Assembly (NCBI GenBank): GCA_024401275.1
Contig: JAKSLJ010000018.1
Location: 1-62,969 of the forward strand
DNA length: 62,969 nucleotides
Source of the DNA: Bacteroidaceae bacterium
Lineage (GTDB): Bacteria > Bacteroidota > Bacteroidia > Bacteroidales > Bacteroidaceae
Direction: 5' to 3'
The position numbers and the translations under genes are program-made. The notes under the pieces were generated by a model that was not told the DNA's origin, did not search any database, and was given only the letters and a program-made list of their open reading frames with translations. Below, one piece after another: positions 28,321 through 36,821 of this stretch. The stretch's first letter is position 1; each line of letters begins with the position of its first letter.

Positions 28321-28373
28321 ACTCCCTTACACTCAATTTCTTAATAAAGATTAAGGCAAAGAGTGCAAGGAGT
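28321..28373 (-). terminator. Terminator after the AICAR formyltransferase
   Basis: ACTCCCTTACACTC (28321-28334) pairs imperfectly with GAGTGCAAGGAGT (28361-28373), with an inner CTTAAT/ATTAAG helix. On the minus strand it is followed by ATTTATTTTATT. It separates purH from the ribosomal transcript. Confidence 0.5.
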
Positions 28374-28401
28374 TATCAAAAAAGCTTATTATTCTGTAAT
28401 T

Positions 28402-29583
28402 TTAATGATGGAAAAGACGCACACCAGTGAACGCCATAGCGATACCGTACTTGTCGCAAGTCTCAATAACATTATCATCACGAACAGAGCCACCAGCCTG
28501 CGCAATAACTGTCACGCCACTCTTGTGAGCACGCTCAATATTGTCGCCAAATGGGAAGAATGCGTCAGAACCGAGAGCTACATCAGTATTCTTCGCAATC
28601 CATTCCTTCTTCTCCTCACGAGTAAGAGGTTCAGGCTTCTCTGTAAAGAACATCTGCCATGTGCCTTCTGCGAGAACATCCTCGTAATCGTCAGAGATGT
28701 AGATGTCAATAGTGTTATCGCGGTCAGCACGGCGAATCTTCTCTACCCAAGGAAGGTTCATCACCTTTGGATGCTGACGAAGCCACCATATGTCAGCCTT
28801 GTTACCGGCAAGACGAGTACAGTGAATACGGCTCTGTTGACCAGCACCGATACCGATAGCCTGACCATCCTTCACATAGCATACAGAGTTTGACTGAGTA
28901 TATTTCAATGTGATGAGGGCAATCATGAGGTCGCGCTTTGCTTCCTCTGAGAAAGCCTTGTTCTGTGTTGGCATATTCTCAAAGAGAGCTGGATCAGAAA
29001 GATCTATCTCGTTGCGGCCCTGTTCAAAAGTGATGCCGTAACACTGCTTTGTCTCTACTGGAGCAGGCTTATAAGTTGGATCTATCTTGATGACATTATA
29101 AGTTCCCTTACGCTTCTCACGGAGAATCTGAAGAGCCTCTTCTGTATAGTCAGGTGCAATAACACCATCAGAAACCTCGCGCTTGATGAGGAGAGCCGTT
29201 GCCTTGTCGCAAGTGTCAGAGAGAGCTATGAAGTCGCCATAGCTTGACATACGGTCAGCACCACGAGCGCGAGCGTAAGCACAAGCAATAGGAGAGTCGT
29301 CAATATCGATACCGTCAACGAAGTAAATCTGCTTCAATGTATCAGAGAGTGGAAGACCGACAGCAGCACCTGCAGGAGATACATGCTTAAAACTTGCTGC
29401 AGAAGGCATACCTGTAGCTGCTTTGAGTTCCTTTACAAGCTGCCATGAATTGAAGGCATCGAGGAAGTTAATGTAGCCAGGACGACCGTTTAGCACCTCG
29501 ATTGGGAGTTCTCCTTCCTGCATGAAAATGCGTGAAGGTTTCTGGTTCGGATTGCATCCGTACTTGAGTTCAAGTTCTTTCAT
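28402..29583 (-). CDS. purH: Stand-alone AICAR formyltransferase
   Basis: A 393-residue protein that matches only the C-terminal (formyltransferase) half of PurH. It starts MKELELKYGCNPNQKPSRIFM, has the catalytic Lys-His in ASFKHVSPAGAAVGLPL, the RMSSYGDFIALS segment, QSNSVCYVKDGQAIGIGAGQQ, and SDAFFPFGDNIERAHKSGV near the end. The N-terminal IMP cyclohydrolase (MGS-like) domain is absent. It should transfer a formyl group from 10-formyl-THF to AICAR; ring closure to IMP would need another protein. It has its own promoter and terminator and is divergent from map. Confidence 0.92.
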   Translation of the reverse strand: MKELELKYGCNPNQKPSRIFMQEGELPIEVLNGRPGYINFLDAFNSWQLVKELKAATGMPSAASFKHVSPAGAAVGLPLSDTLKQIYFVDGIDIDDSPIACAYARARGADRMSSYGDFIALSDTCDKATALLIKREVSDGVIAPDYTEEALQILREKRKGTYNVIKIDPTYKPAPVETKQCYGITFEQGRNEIDLSDPALFENMPTQNKAFSEEAKRDLMIALITLKYTQSNSVCYVKDGQAIGIGAGQQSRIHCTRLAGNKADIWWLRQHPKVMNLPWVEKIRRADRDNTIDIYISDDYEDVLAEGTWQMFFTEKPEPLTREEKKEWIAKNTDVALGSDAFFPFGDNIERAHKSGVTVIAQAGGSVRDDNVIETCDKYGIAMAFTGVRLFHH

Positions 29584-29632
29584 TATATATATTAATGTGT
29601 GGTTTTACGAGCTATAATGAGTAAAAACGGTG

Positions 29633-29665
29633 CAAATATACGACTATTTCTTCTAAATCTACAAA
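29633..29665 (-). promoter_or_regulatory. Promoter for purH
   Basis: On the minus strand TTTG (29665-29662) and TATATTTG (29640-29633) are spaced by 21 bases, a good Bacteroidetes -33/-7 pair. Confidence 0.6.
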
Positions 29666-29678
29666 CTTTTCCCGCTTA

Positions 29679-29712
29679 TTTGATTGTAAGTTGACAAAAA
29701 GTTGTACCTTTG
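29679..29712 (+). promoter_or_regulatory. Promoter for map
   Basis: TTTG (29679-29682) and TACCTTTG (29705-29712) with a 22-base spacer. The purH and map promoters lie back to back about 65 bases apart. Confidence 0.55.
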
Positions 29713-29786
29713 CCGCTGTTTGGAGCAAAATCTGCGAGAAAAACAAACAGAAGCAGCCATACAACACACTATTCATCCTACCCGAA

Positions 29787-30563
29787 ATGGAAATCTTTCT
29801 CAAGACCGAAGACGAAATAGAACTGATGCGTCATGCAAACCGACTTGTCGGCATGACGCTAACGGAACTTGGCCGTTGGATTCGGCCAGGAATAAGCACT
29901 TTGCAGCTTGACAAGATAGCCGACGAGTTCATTCGTGACCACGGAGCCATACCGACTTTCAAGGGTTTTCCAAATCCATACGGATCGCCTTTCCCTGGCA
30001 GCATCTGCACTTCCGTAAATGACTGCGTAGTTCATGGCGTACCTTCAGCAAACAAGATTCTTCAGGAAGGCGACATCATATCCATTGACTGCGGAACAAC
30101 GCTCAACGGATTCTGCGGAGATTCGGCTTACACTTACTGCGTAGGTGAGGTTTCCGAAGAGGTAAAGGCCTTGTTGAAAACCACGGAAGAAGCTCTGTAT
30201 GAAGCAATTAACATCGCGGTTGTTGGCACACGCTTAGGCGACATTGGTCATTGCATACAACGCCACTGCGAGAAGCAAGGCTACGGAGTGGTCCGAGAAC
30301 TAACAGGCCATGGCATAGGAAAAAAAATGCACGAAGCGCCTCAAGTTGACAATTACGGGAAGCGCCATTTCGGCATAATGTTACAAGAAGGTATGTGTCT
30401 TGCTATAGAACCAATGATCACAATGGGCAATCGCCAGATTTTTCTCAACGCAAAAGACCGCTGGGCAATACACACCAAAGACCGGCAGCCGGCAGCCCAC
30501 TTTGAGCACACAGTCGTAGTAAGGCGAGGAAAGGCAGAGATTCTGTCGGCTCGCAACACATAG
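29787..30563 (+). CDS. map: Type I methionine aminopeptidase
   Basis: A 258-residue enzyme that removes the initiator methionine. All five metal ligands are visible: the two Asp in IDCGTTLNGFCGDSAYTY, His in LTGHGIGKKMHEAP, and the Glu residues in CLAIEPMITMG and FEHTVVVRRG. The start at 29787 (MEIFLKTEDEIELM) lies 75 bases beyond the promoter; the open frame starting at 29691 covers the promoter and is rejected. In other Bacteroidales map usually lies between secY and infA; here it is on the opposite strand to infA and leads a flippase and an M48 peptidase. Confidence 0.95.
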   Translation: MEIFLKTEDEIELMRHANRLVGMTLTELGRWIRPGISTLQLDKIADEFIRDHGAIPTFKGFPNPYGSPFPGSICTSVNDCVVHGVPSANKILQEGDIISIDCGTTLNGFCGDSAYTYCVGEVSEEVKALLKTTEEALYEAINIAVVGTRLGDIGHCIQRHCEKQGYGVVRELTGHGIGKKMHEAPQVDNYGKRHFGIMLQEGMCLAIEPMITMGNRQIFLNAKDRWAIHTKDRQPAAHFEHTVVVRRGKAEILSARNT

Positions 30564-30618
30564 CAATGCGGCACAAAAACCGCCTAACCAACAAATCCTC
30601 AAATCTTCAAATAGAAAG

Positions 30619-32037
30619 ATGGCATCACTTAAATCACTTGTCAAAGATACCGCAATTTACGGTTTGAGCAGCATAGTCGGCCGTTTTCTCAACTATCTGC
30701 TCGTCATAGTCCATACAGCAGCCATGCCACGCGATGGCGGCGAGTATGGCATTATAACAAACATCTACTCCTACACAGCATTGCTGTTCGTCATACTCAC
30801 ATACGGCATGGAGACAACCTTCTTCCGCTACATAAACAAAGAAGGCCAGAATGCGCAGAATGTCTACAAGACAGTCATGACAATGGTGGGCGCGACGAGC
30901 ATCCTGTTCGTGCTGCTCGTACTCCTTTTCCTGACACCGATAAGCACCATGATGGGCTATGCCGATTGTCCGTCGTACGTTGGCTTAATGGCAATCGTCA
31001 TTGCCCAAGACGCCTTCCAGGCAATCCTTTTCGCCTATCTTCGTTATCAGAAGAAGGCGGTGAAGTTTGCGACGCTGAAACTGCTGTTCATTGCCATAAG
31101 CATCATCCTCAACTTGCTCTTCTATAAGGTAATGGAGGAAACGACTGCCGGCTATGCATTCTTGGCAAATATCATATGTACCACAACCATCACCTTCACC
31201 CTCTGGAAAGAATTCCGCGACGGACTCAAGGGCAAATTCGACAAGACTTTGGTAAAGAGCATGCTGAGCTACGCATGGCCGATACTCGTTCTTGGAGTTG
31301 CGGGCATCCTCAATCAGGCAGCCGACAAGATGTTCTTCCTCAACATCTACCCGGGCAGCGACGCAAAAGTGCAGCTCGGCGTCTATGGCGCTTGCGTGAA
31401 GATTGCAATGATCATGGCGATGATAACCCAAGCTTTCCGTTATGCCTACGAGCCTTTTGTGTTTGCCGGAACCAAGGACAAAGACCAGAAGGTGATGTAT
31501 TCCGAAGCCATGAAATACTTCATCCTCTTCACCCTTCTCGCCTTCCTCATGGTTATGGGCTATATGGATCTACTGAAAGAGTTCCTTATCAAAGACGAAG
31601 GCTATTGGGAAGGCTTGAAGGTGGTGCCGATAGTAATGGTAGCAGAGATAATGATGGGCATTTCGTTCAATCTTTCCATCTGGTATAAACTGACTGACAA
31701 GACCATCTGGGGAGCCGTCATCTCCATCATCGGCTGTGTAGTACTTCTTGCCGTAAACATCATCTTCGTCCCTAAATACAGCTATATGGCGTGTGCTTGG
31801 GGCGCAGTCGTCGGCTATGGCATTTGCATGGTACTGTCCTACTTCCTCGGTCAGAAATATTTCCCTATCAATTACCAGCTGAAGACCATATTCCTTTATG
31901 TCCTTCTCACCGTGGCAGGCTATTACGCGATAACCTACTTCAACGAGAACCTCCCTCTCCTACTCCGCCTCTTCCTCAACACACTAGTCATTGCCGCCTT
32001 CGGAGGTGCCTGTGTGTTGCAAATAAAGAGAAAATAA
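30619..32037 (+). CDS. MOP-superfamily flippase (polysaccharide biosynthesis protein)
   Basis: A 472-residue membrane protein with about twelve to fourteen hydrophobic segments spread over its length. It begins LKSLVKDTAIYGLSSIVGRFLNYLL and has the family features GEYGIITNIYSYTALL and FFRYINKEGQNAQNVYKT, then ILNQAADKMFFLNI mid-protein. Such proteins (Wzx/RfbX/MATE-like) flip lipid-linked glycans across the inner membrane. No glycosyltransferases are adjacent, so the substrate cannot be named. It lies 55 bases after map and 24 before the M48 gene. Confidence 0.85.
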   Translation: MASLKSLVKDTAIYGLSSIVGRFLNYLLVIVHTAAMPRDGGEYGIITNIYSYTALLFVILTYGMETTFFRYINKEGQNAQNVYKTVMTMVGATSILFVLLVLLFLTPISTMMGYADCPSYVGLMAIVIAQDAFQAILFAYLRYQKKAVKFATLKLLFIAISIILNLLFYKVMEETTAGYAFLANIICTTTITFTLWKEFRDGLKGKFDKTLVKSMLSYAWPILVLGVAGILNQAADKMFFLNIYPGSDAKVQLGVYGACVKIAMIMAMITQAFRYAYEPFVFAGTKDKDQKVMYSEAMKYFILFTLLAFLMVMGYMDLLKEFLIKDEGYWEGLKVVPIVMVAEIMMGISFNLSIWYKLTDKTIWGAVISIIGCVVLLAVNIIFVPKYSYMACAWGAVVGYGICMVLSYFLGQKYFPINYQLKTIFLYVLLTVAGYYAITYFNENLPLLLRLFLNTLVIAAFGGACVLQIKRK

Positions 32038-32061
32038 CAAAACTGCCACGCTCTGCAAACC

Positions 32062-33051
32062 ATGAAAAGAACTCTGCTTAAGACTAAGGCTCTCAGTATT
32101 CTTATCCTACTGCTCACCGGCATACAGCCTATATATTCCCAGAGCATGTGGGAGAACATAAAATCAAAAACGAAGAAAGCGTGGAACTCCGACACGCGCA
32201 AAAGAGCATGGGAAAAGACAAAAAGCAAGACTAAGGAGATTTATCAAAAAGGAAAAGACAGCGAGCTCGGACAGAAAACGCAAGATCTCTATGACGAGCA
32301 TAGCTACGTCGTACCAATAACAAACCGCAAGTTCCTCAATATTGTACCTGACAGCTACATACTGAGCCTTAGCAAAGACCAATACAGCACCTACCTCAGA
32401 CAAAGCAAACGCTCTAACAACCAGAAACACATTTCACAGGTAAAGCGAGTTGCACAGCGTATGTCTCAAGCAGTAAGAAGACTGTACAGAGACAACGACA
32501 TGAGCAGCGAACTTTCAAATTTCAACTGGGAATTCAATGTTGTCCAAAACAAGGATGCAAATGCTTTCTGCATGCCAGGCGGCAAAATCATAGTCTATGA
32601 CGGTATCCTTCCTATAGCAAGCAGCGACGACGCACTGGCAGTTGTCATGGGACATGAAATAGCTCATGCCATTGCAAAGCACAGTGCAGAACAAATGACA
32701 AAGCGCGTTATAGAAATAGGAGGCATAACCATTGCCTACTCCATAATATCAAACAGCGACATGAGCAACCGCAAGAAGGTGCTTGCCAACATACTTGCAA
32801 GCGCAGGAGTCACGCTCATGGACCTAAAGTTCTCAAGAAACAACGAAACTGAGGCTGACCGTATCGGATTGATACTTACGGCAATGGCAGGCTACAACCC
32901 AGAAGCAGCAATCGGTTTCTGGCAGAGAATGGGCGAGAAATCAGGCAATCAGAGTACACGCGACTGGTACTCAACTCACCCTTCCAATTCAAACCGCATA
33001 AGCAACATAAAGGGCATGCTCCCCGAAGCAAAGAAATACTATAAGCGATAG
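32062..33051 (+). CDS. Exported M48-family metallopeptidase
   Basis: A 329-residue protein with an N-terminal signal or anchor segment (KALSILILLLTGIQPIYSQ). A Lys-rich helical stretch (about 30-75) follows. The catalytic motif HEIAHAIAKH lies near residue 197 and the third zinc ligand in NNETEADRIGLILTAMAGY. The C-terminal WYSTHPSNSNRISNIKGML is the usual end of BepA/LoiP-like periplasmic M48 proteins, which degrade misfolded outer-membrane proteins. TPR repeats of BepA are absent. Confidence 0.88.
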   Translation: MKRTLLKTKALSILILLLTGIQPIYSQSMWENIKSKTKKAWNSDTRKRAWEKTKSKTKEIYQKGKDSELGQKTQDLYDEHSYVVPITNRKFLNIVPDSYILSLSKDQYSTYLRQSKRSNNQKHISQVKRVAQRMSQAVRRLYRDNDMSSELSNFNWEFNVVQNKDANAFCMPGGKIIVYDGILPIASSDDALAVVMGHEIAHAIAKHSAEQMTKRVIEIGGITIAYSIISNSDMSNRKKVLANILASAGVTLMDLKFSRNNETEADRIGLILTAMAGYNPEAAIGFWQRMGEKSGNQSTRDWYSTHPSNSNRISNIKGMLPEAKKYYKR

Positions 33052-33139
33052 AAATTGTCGCATAAAGCTGACATTCGTCATAAAACATAAAATATTTGTC
33101 AAGAAATCGAACTATTCCACCGAGCGATTGTCTTAAATC

Positions 33140-33171
33140 TTTGCCACATATTAATAATATTCGTATATTTG
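33140..33171 (+). promoter_or_regulatory. Promoter for cobalamin riboswitch 1
   Basis: TTTG (33140-33143) and TATATTTG (33164-33171) are separated by 20 bases, the best -33/-7 match in the window. Riboswitch RNA starts about ten bases later. Confidence 0.65.
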
Positions 33172-33180
33172 CACGCGTTT

Positions 33181-33440
33181 TTATAGTATCTCTCGCCACA
33201 TGGTATGGAAAGTAAACACTGCCTTGGCGCTGAGGTTCAAAAGGGAATCAGGTGAGAAACCTGGACAGTACCCGCTGCTGTGAGTCCTGAAAGTGGAGTT
33301 GCTTCCGCTTGAAAATCCGCAGTCAATACCACTGACCGAAAAGGTCGGGAAGGTGCTACGGAGAATGGGATAAGTCAGAAGACCTGCTATAAGAAAGAAG
33401 ATTTATCGCTTGCGGGACTACAAGCGCAGTAAGTTGACGA
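33181..33440 (+). ncRNA. Cobalamin (AdoCbl) riboswitch 1
   Basis: The conserved core GGGAATCAGGTGAGAAACC is followed by TACCCGCTGCTGTGAG and, further on, the B12 box AAGTCAGAAGACCTGCTAT (33373-33391). A GCTTGCGGG segment after the aptamer (33409-33417) can pair with the left arm of the terminator at 33480, giving a plausible anti-terminator. It controls the BtuB-like receptor gene and probably the two genes behind it. Ligand binding would shut transcription off. Confidence 0.93.
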
Positions 33441-33479
33441 TTAATGCCGACATTTATTTAACAACTTCTGATAATTGAA

Positions 33480-33517
33480 AATCCCGTTTGCGACCCGTTT
33501 CTCGCAAGCGGGATTAT
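33480..33517 (+). terminator. Riboswitch 1 expression-platform terminator
   Basis: Left arm 33480-33493 and right arm 33502-33515 pair over 14 positions with one G-T wobble (AATCCCG with CGGGATT, TTGCGA with TCGCAA). The T tract is weak (ATTTC). The BtuB-like start codon is 31 bases later. Confidence 0.7.
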
Positions 33518-33546
33518 TTCGTTAATGAAAAAATGAAGAAGTAAAA

Positions 33547-35514
33547 ATGAAAAGTGCTAAGCTTTGCATTCTGCTTATTGCAATAATTCTCCCTGCATTT
33601 GCATTTGCACAAGACGACGACCTGCACGATTCAATAGCATTGAAAGAGGTGCAAGTTCTCGCAAAAAGGCCACTTGCAACGGTGCAATCGCTCAAAGGCG
33701 AAGAGCTACAGGCACTTTCCTCTACCAGCGTTGCAGATGCACTGAAGTATTTTGCAGGCGTGCAGATAAAGGACTACGGCGGATTAGGAGGTCTGAAAAC
33801 CATTAACGTCCGCTCGCTCGGAGCACAGCATGTAGGCATATATATTGATGGCATTCGCGTTACAAACGCACAGAATGGAACGGTCGATCTGGGAAAATTC
33901 TCGCTTACCACTATGGAAAGCGTAGAGCTTTTCAATGCAAACAAACTCGATTATTGCCAATCGGCAAGCGAATACGCTTCGGGAGCAACAGTCTATCTGC
34001 GCACCCGTCGCCCTACAAGCGATTCCCTCTCTGTCCAAGTTCGCAATGCGTCCTTTGGCACTTATATGGCAAAGGTCAATGCACAGTTGGAACATAAAGG
34101 ATGGTCAGGTTTCGTTGATGCGGAATGGCTTACAACAAAAGGCGACTATCCTTTCCGTTATAAGTCGCAGTACGAGGACACTATAGGTCATCGCAAAAAC
34201 TCAGACATAGACTATTACCGCATTGAAGGAGCACTTTTCAAGGGCGGTTTCGCCTCACACATTTACTATTACGACTCCGAGCGAGGCTGCCCAGGAGGAA
34301 TTGTCCGTAGATTGTCCGACAAATACACGAATGTTGGACGCGAATGGGATCGCGATTTCTTCTACCAGATGTCATATCAATGGGAGTGGGGAAAGCATCG
34401 TTTCAAGGCTAACGGCAAGTACACAAGCGAGAATCTTCGTTACTGTACAGACTATCCTGAAAACCAGAATACGGCGAAAGTTGACAACCACTACCGCCAA
34501 AAAGACGGCTACGGTGCATTCTGCTATGCATGGACGCCATTGAAATGGCTGTCACTGAACACAAGTTACGACGTGCGTTACTCTCTCCTTCATGCTGACT
34601 TGAAATATTTTGACGCAGTCCATCGTCTTGACCAGAAGGAAGTAGTGTCTGCGCAATTAAACTGGAACGACATACAGCTTGCAGCATCAATGCTCCATCA
34701 GCACTATCATGATTTCACAAAAGTGCATACAGGAGCTGCCGATCCGCTCGACCGCTGGACACCGTCAATTACCCTCGGTTATACGCTCTACGGAGTTACA
34801 CTCAGGGCTTGGTACAAGAAAATATTCCGCGCACCAACACTCAATGACCTCTATTACACGCAGGTAGGCAACCGCAACCTTAAGCCGGAATACACCAAGC
34901 AGTTGAATATCGGAGTGGAGTGGAATCCTTCACTCAACTTAAGTGGTGGAAATCTCAATTTTCATTTCCAGGCAGATGTTTATCAAAACAAGGTTGAAGA
35001 CCGCATAGTCTGCTTGCCGCTGAAAGGCACCTACACATGGTCGATGATGAACTACGGTTACACCTTCTGCCAAGGTCTCAACGCAACGGGAAACATTCGC
35101 TATAAGATAAACAATTGGAATTTCTCGCTCCTAACATCACTCACATGGCAGCGCGACCTAAATCGCACAGATCCAGAGAACGAAGACACCTACAACAAGC
35201 CAATCTGCTACTCGCCTACCCTATCCTACGGCATAACAGGAATTGTCGGTTGGAAAGGCGTATCACTCACAGTTTCCGACCTTCATGTCAGCGAAAGAAT
35301 GTGGAGCTATGCAGACCCGGAAGACATTCTCAAGCCATACAATAACATTGACTTGAAGTTGACTGCACCGATTCCAGTGAAAATACTAGGTTCAAGAAAC
35401 AGACTCGGACTCTCTCTTGAAGTGAATGACCTTCTTGACGAACAGTACGAACACATTCCTCGCTACCCAATGCCTGGACGCAACTATAGACTGACTGCAA
35501 CATTCACTTTATAA
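33547..35514 (+). CDS. btuB: BtuB-like TonB-dependent cobalamin receptor
   Basis: A 655-residue outer-membrane receptor. Signal peptide MKSAKLCILLIAIILPAFAFAQ; TonB box region LKEVQVLAKRP; plug domain with ALKYFAGVQIKDYGG, LKTINVRSLGAQHVGIYIDG and VELFNANK; then a beta barrel ending in the aromatic NYRLTATFTL. The short length and plug match BtuB more than SusC-type receptors. The upstream cobalamin riboswitch and adjoining BtuG-like gene strongly support vitamin B12 or other corrinoid import. Energy would come from TonB. Confidence 0.92.
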   Translation: MKSAKLCILLIAIILPAFAFAQDDDLHDSIALKEVQVLAKRPLATVQSLKGEELQALSSTSVADALKYFAGVQIKDYGGLGGLKTINVRSLGAQHVGIYIDGIRVTNAQNGTVDLGKFSLTTMESVELFNANKLDYCQSASEYASGATVYLRTRRPTSDSLSVQVRNASFGTYMAKVNAQLEHKGWSGFVDAEWLTTKGDYPFRYKSQYEDTIGHRKNSDIDYYRIEGALFKGGFASHIYYYDSERGCPGGIVRRLSDKYTNVGREWDRDFFYQMSYQWEWGKHRFKANGKYTSENLRYCTDYPENQNTAKVDNHYRQKDGYGAFCYAWTPLKWLSLNTSYDVRYSLLHADLKYFDAVHRLDQKEVVSAQLNWNDIQLAASMLHQHYHDFTKVHTGAADPLDRWTPSITLGYTLYGVTLRAWYKKIFRAPTLNDLYYTQVGNRNLKPEYTKQLNIGVEWNPSLNLSGGNLNFHFQADVYQNKVEDRIVCLPLKGTYTWSMMNYGYTFCQGLNATGNIRYKINNWNFSLLTSLTWQRDLNRTDPENEDTYNKPICYSPTLSYGITGIVGWKGVSLTVSDLHVSERMWSYADPEDILKPYNNIDLKLTAPIPVKILGSRNRLGLSLEVNDLLDEQYEHIPRYPMPGRNYRLTATFTL

Positions 35515-35530
35515 TAAAACTCACGAATAA

Positions 35531-36781
35531 ATGAAAAAGATACTCATATCCATCATTGCTTTGACACTTGGTTGTCTTACCGCAGTATGCCAAGAGAAGA
35601 TTATTCTTCTCAATGAAGGCAACTGGCAGGCTGACAATGCAAAGATTACCTACTTTGAGAACGGTAAAATTGTAAGCAATCAGTGGTTCAGAGACAAGAA
35701 CGGCTACAAGATTGGCGATACACCTAATGACATCATTCAGATTAACGACAATCTCATAGCCATTGCCGTAAACTGGTCAAACATCATCCAGTTCATCACT
35801 CCGGAAGGCAAGGCTGTTGCTGCCACGGAAGATGTACCAAACAACCGCAGGCTCGCCTCTGACGGAGATTTCGTCTATGTTACCAGCTATGGTCATGAGT
35901 GTGGCATAAACGGCAGTTACAAGGAGTTCGAGAAAGGTTTTGTCGCAAAGATTGACTGCAAGACATTCAAGGTTGTTGATGCCGTTGAAGTTGGCTACGA
36001 ACCTGAAGGCATTGCACTTTACAAAGGCCATCTCTTCGTGGCAAACAGCGGTGGCTATGCTTTTCAGGAAGACCATGAATACGAAAGCACAGTGAATATC
36101 ATCGACTGCAAGACCATGAAAATAGTCAAGACCATTGACACTGGCTGCGTAAATCTCTATGGCGGCATGGCACAAAGCGGCAAATATCTGCTAATCAATT
36201 CTGCTGGCGATTACTACAATCAGGCAGGTTGCTCTGTGCTCATGGATTGCGAGAAAGCACTTAATGGTGAGAATTGTTTCAAGGTCCTTGATGTCGTTGC
36301 CACTCAAAGCACGACGAATCGCGAAGGACAGTTCCTCGTTGTAGGCTCTGATTATTCGTTCTTGATTGGTGGTTACGAACTCAGCTATTGCACAATCAAT
36401 CCAGAGGAAGCATACGCGAATGGCAGTGTGCAACAGTCATTTCCTGGCACAATTGCCGCAGACATCGAGAACATGAAATCACCTTATTCAATCTATGTAA
36501 ACCCTTACACAGGCTACATCTACGCCACAGATGCAAGCTCTTACGCTGACGGAGGCAAACTCTATCAGTGGTCGCCAGAAGGCGAACTCCTTGGCACTCA
36601 CAAGGTTTACATCAATCCGGGACATTTCCTTGCACTCCCACCTGACGGCCATTACACTGGCATTTCTACAATTCAGAATGCAGAATGCAGAATGCAGAAT
36701 TACAACATTGCCGGTCAGCGAGTTGGAAACGGTTACAAAGGAATCATTATCCAAGGCAACAAGAAGATTTTCAAGAAATAA
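35531..36781 (+). CDS. btuG: BtuG-like beta-propeller surface cobalamin-binding protein
   Basis: A 416-residue secreted protein, 16 bases after the receptor. After the signal peptide, NEGNWQADNAKITYF, GDTPNDIIQINDNLIAIAVN and YTGYIYATDASSYADGGKLY fit the DUF5074/YncE-like seven-bladed propeller. In Bacteroides the family member BtuG2 binds B12 very tightly and covers BtuB. There it is a lipoprotein; here no convincing lipobox is visible (only LTAVC) and the protein ends in YNIAGQRVGNGYKGIIIQG with a Lys-rich tail, a sorting-domain-like end. Just before that tail, GCAGAAT heptads are translated as NAECRMQN. It is therefore probably a surface protein exported by another route. Confidence 0.85.
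   Translation: MKKILISIIALTLGCLTAVCQEKIILLNEGNWQADNAKITYFENGKIVSNQWFRDKNGYKIGDTPNDIIQINDNLIAIAVNWSNIIQFITPEGKAVAATEDVPNNRRLASDGDFVYVTSYGHECGINGSYKEFEKGFVAKIDCKTFKVVDAVEVGYEPEGIALYKGHLFVANSGGYAFQEDHEYESTVNIIDCKTMKIVKTIDTGCVNLYGGMAQSGKYLLINSAGDYYNQAGCSVLMDCEKALNGENCFKVLDVVATQSTTNREGQFLVVGSDYSFLIGGYELSYCTINPEEAYANGSVQQSFPGTIAADIENMKSPYSIYVNPYTGYIYATDASSYADGGKLYQWSPEGELLGTHKVYINPGHFLALPPDGHYTGISTIQNAECRMQNYNIAGQRVGNGYKGIIIQGNKKIFKK
36674..36700. repeat. GCAGAAT heptad repeat inside the btuG-like gene
   Basis: About four tandem CAGAATG units in frame, encoding NAECRMQN between the propeller and the C-terminal tail. Confidence 0.85.
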
Positions 36782-36821
36782 CTCCCACTAAAAATAATCA
36801 ATAAAAATAACCCATAAAACA

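Noticed and set aside
29691-29786. N-terminal extension of map
   Set aside because: The sequence is the promoter (TACCTTTG) and a leader; the family starts at 29787.
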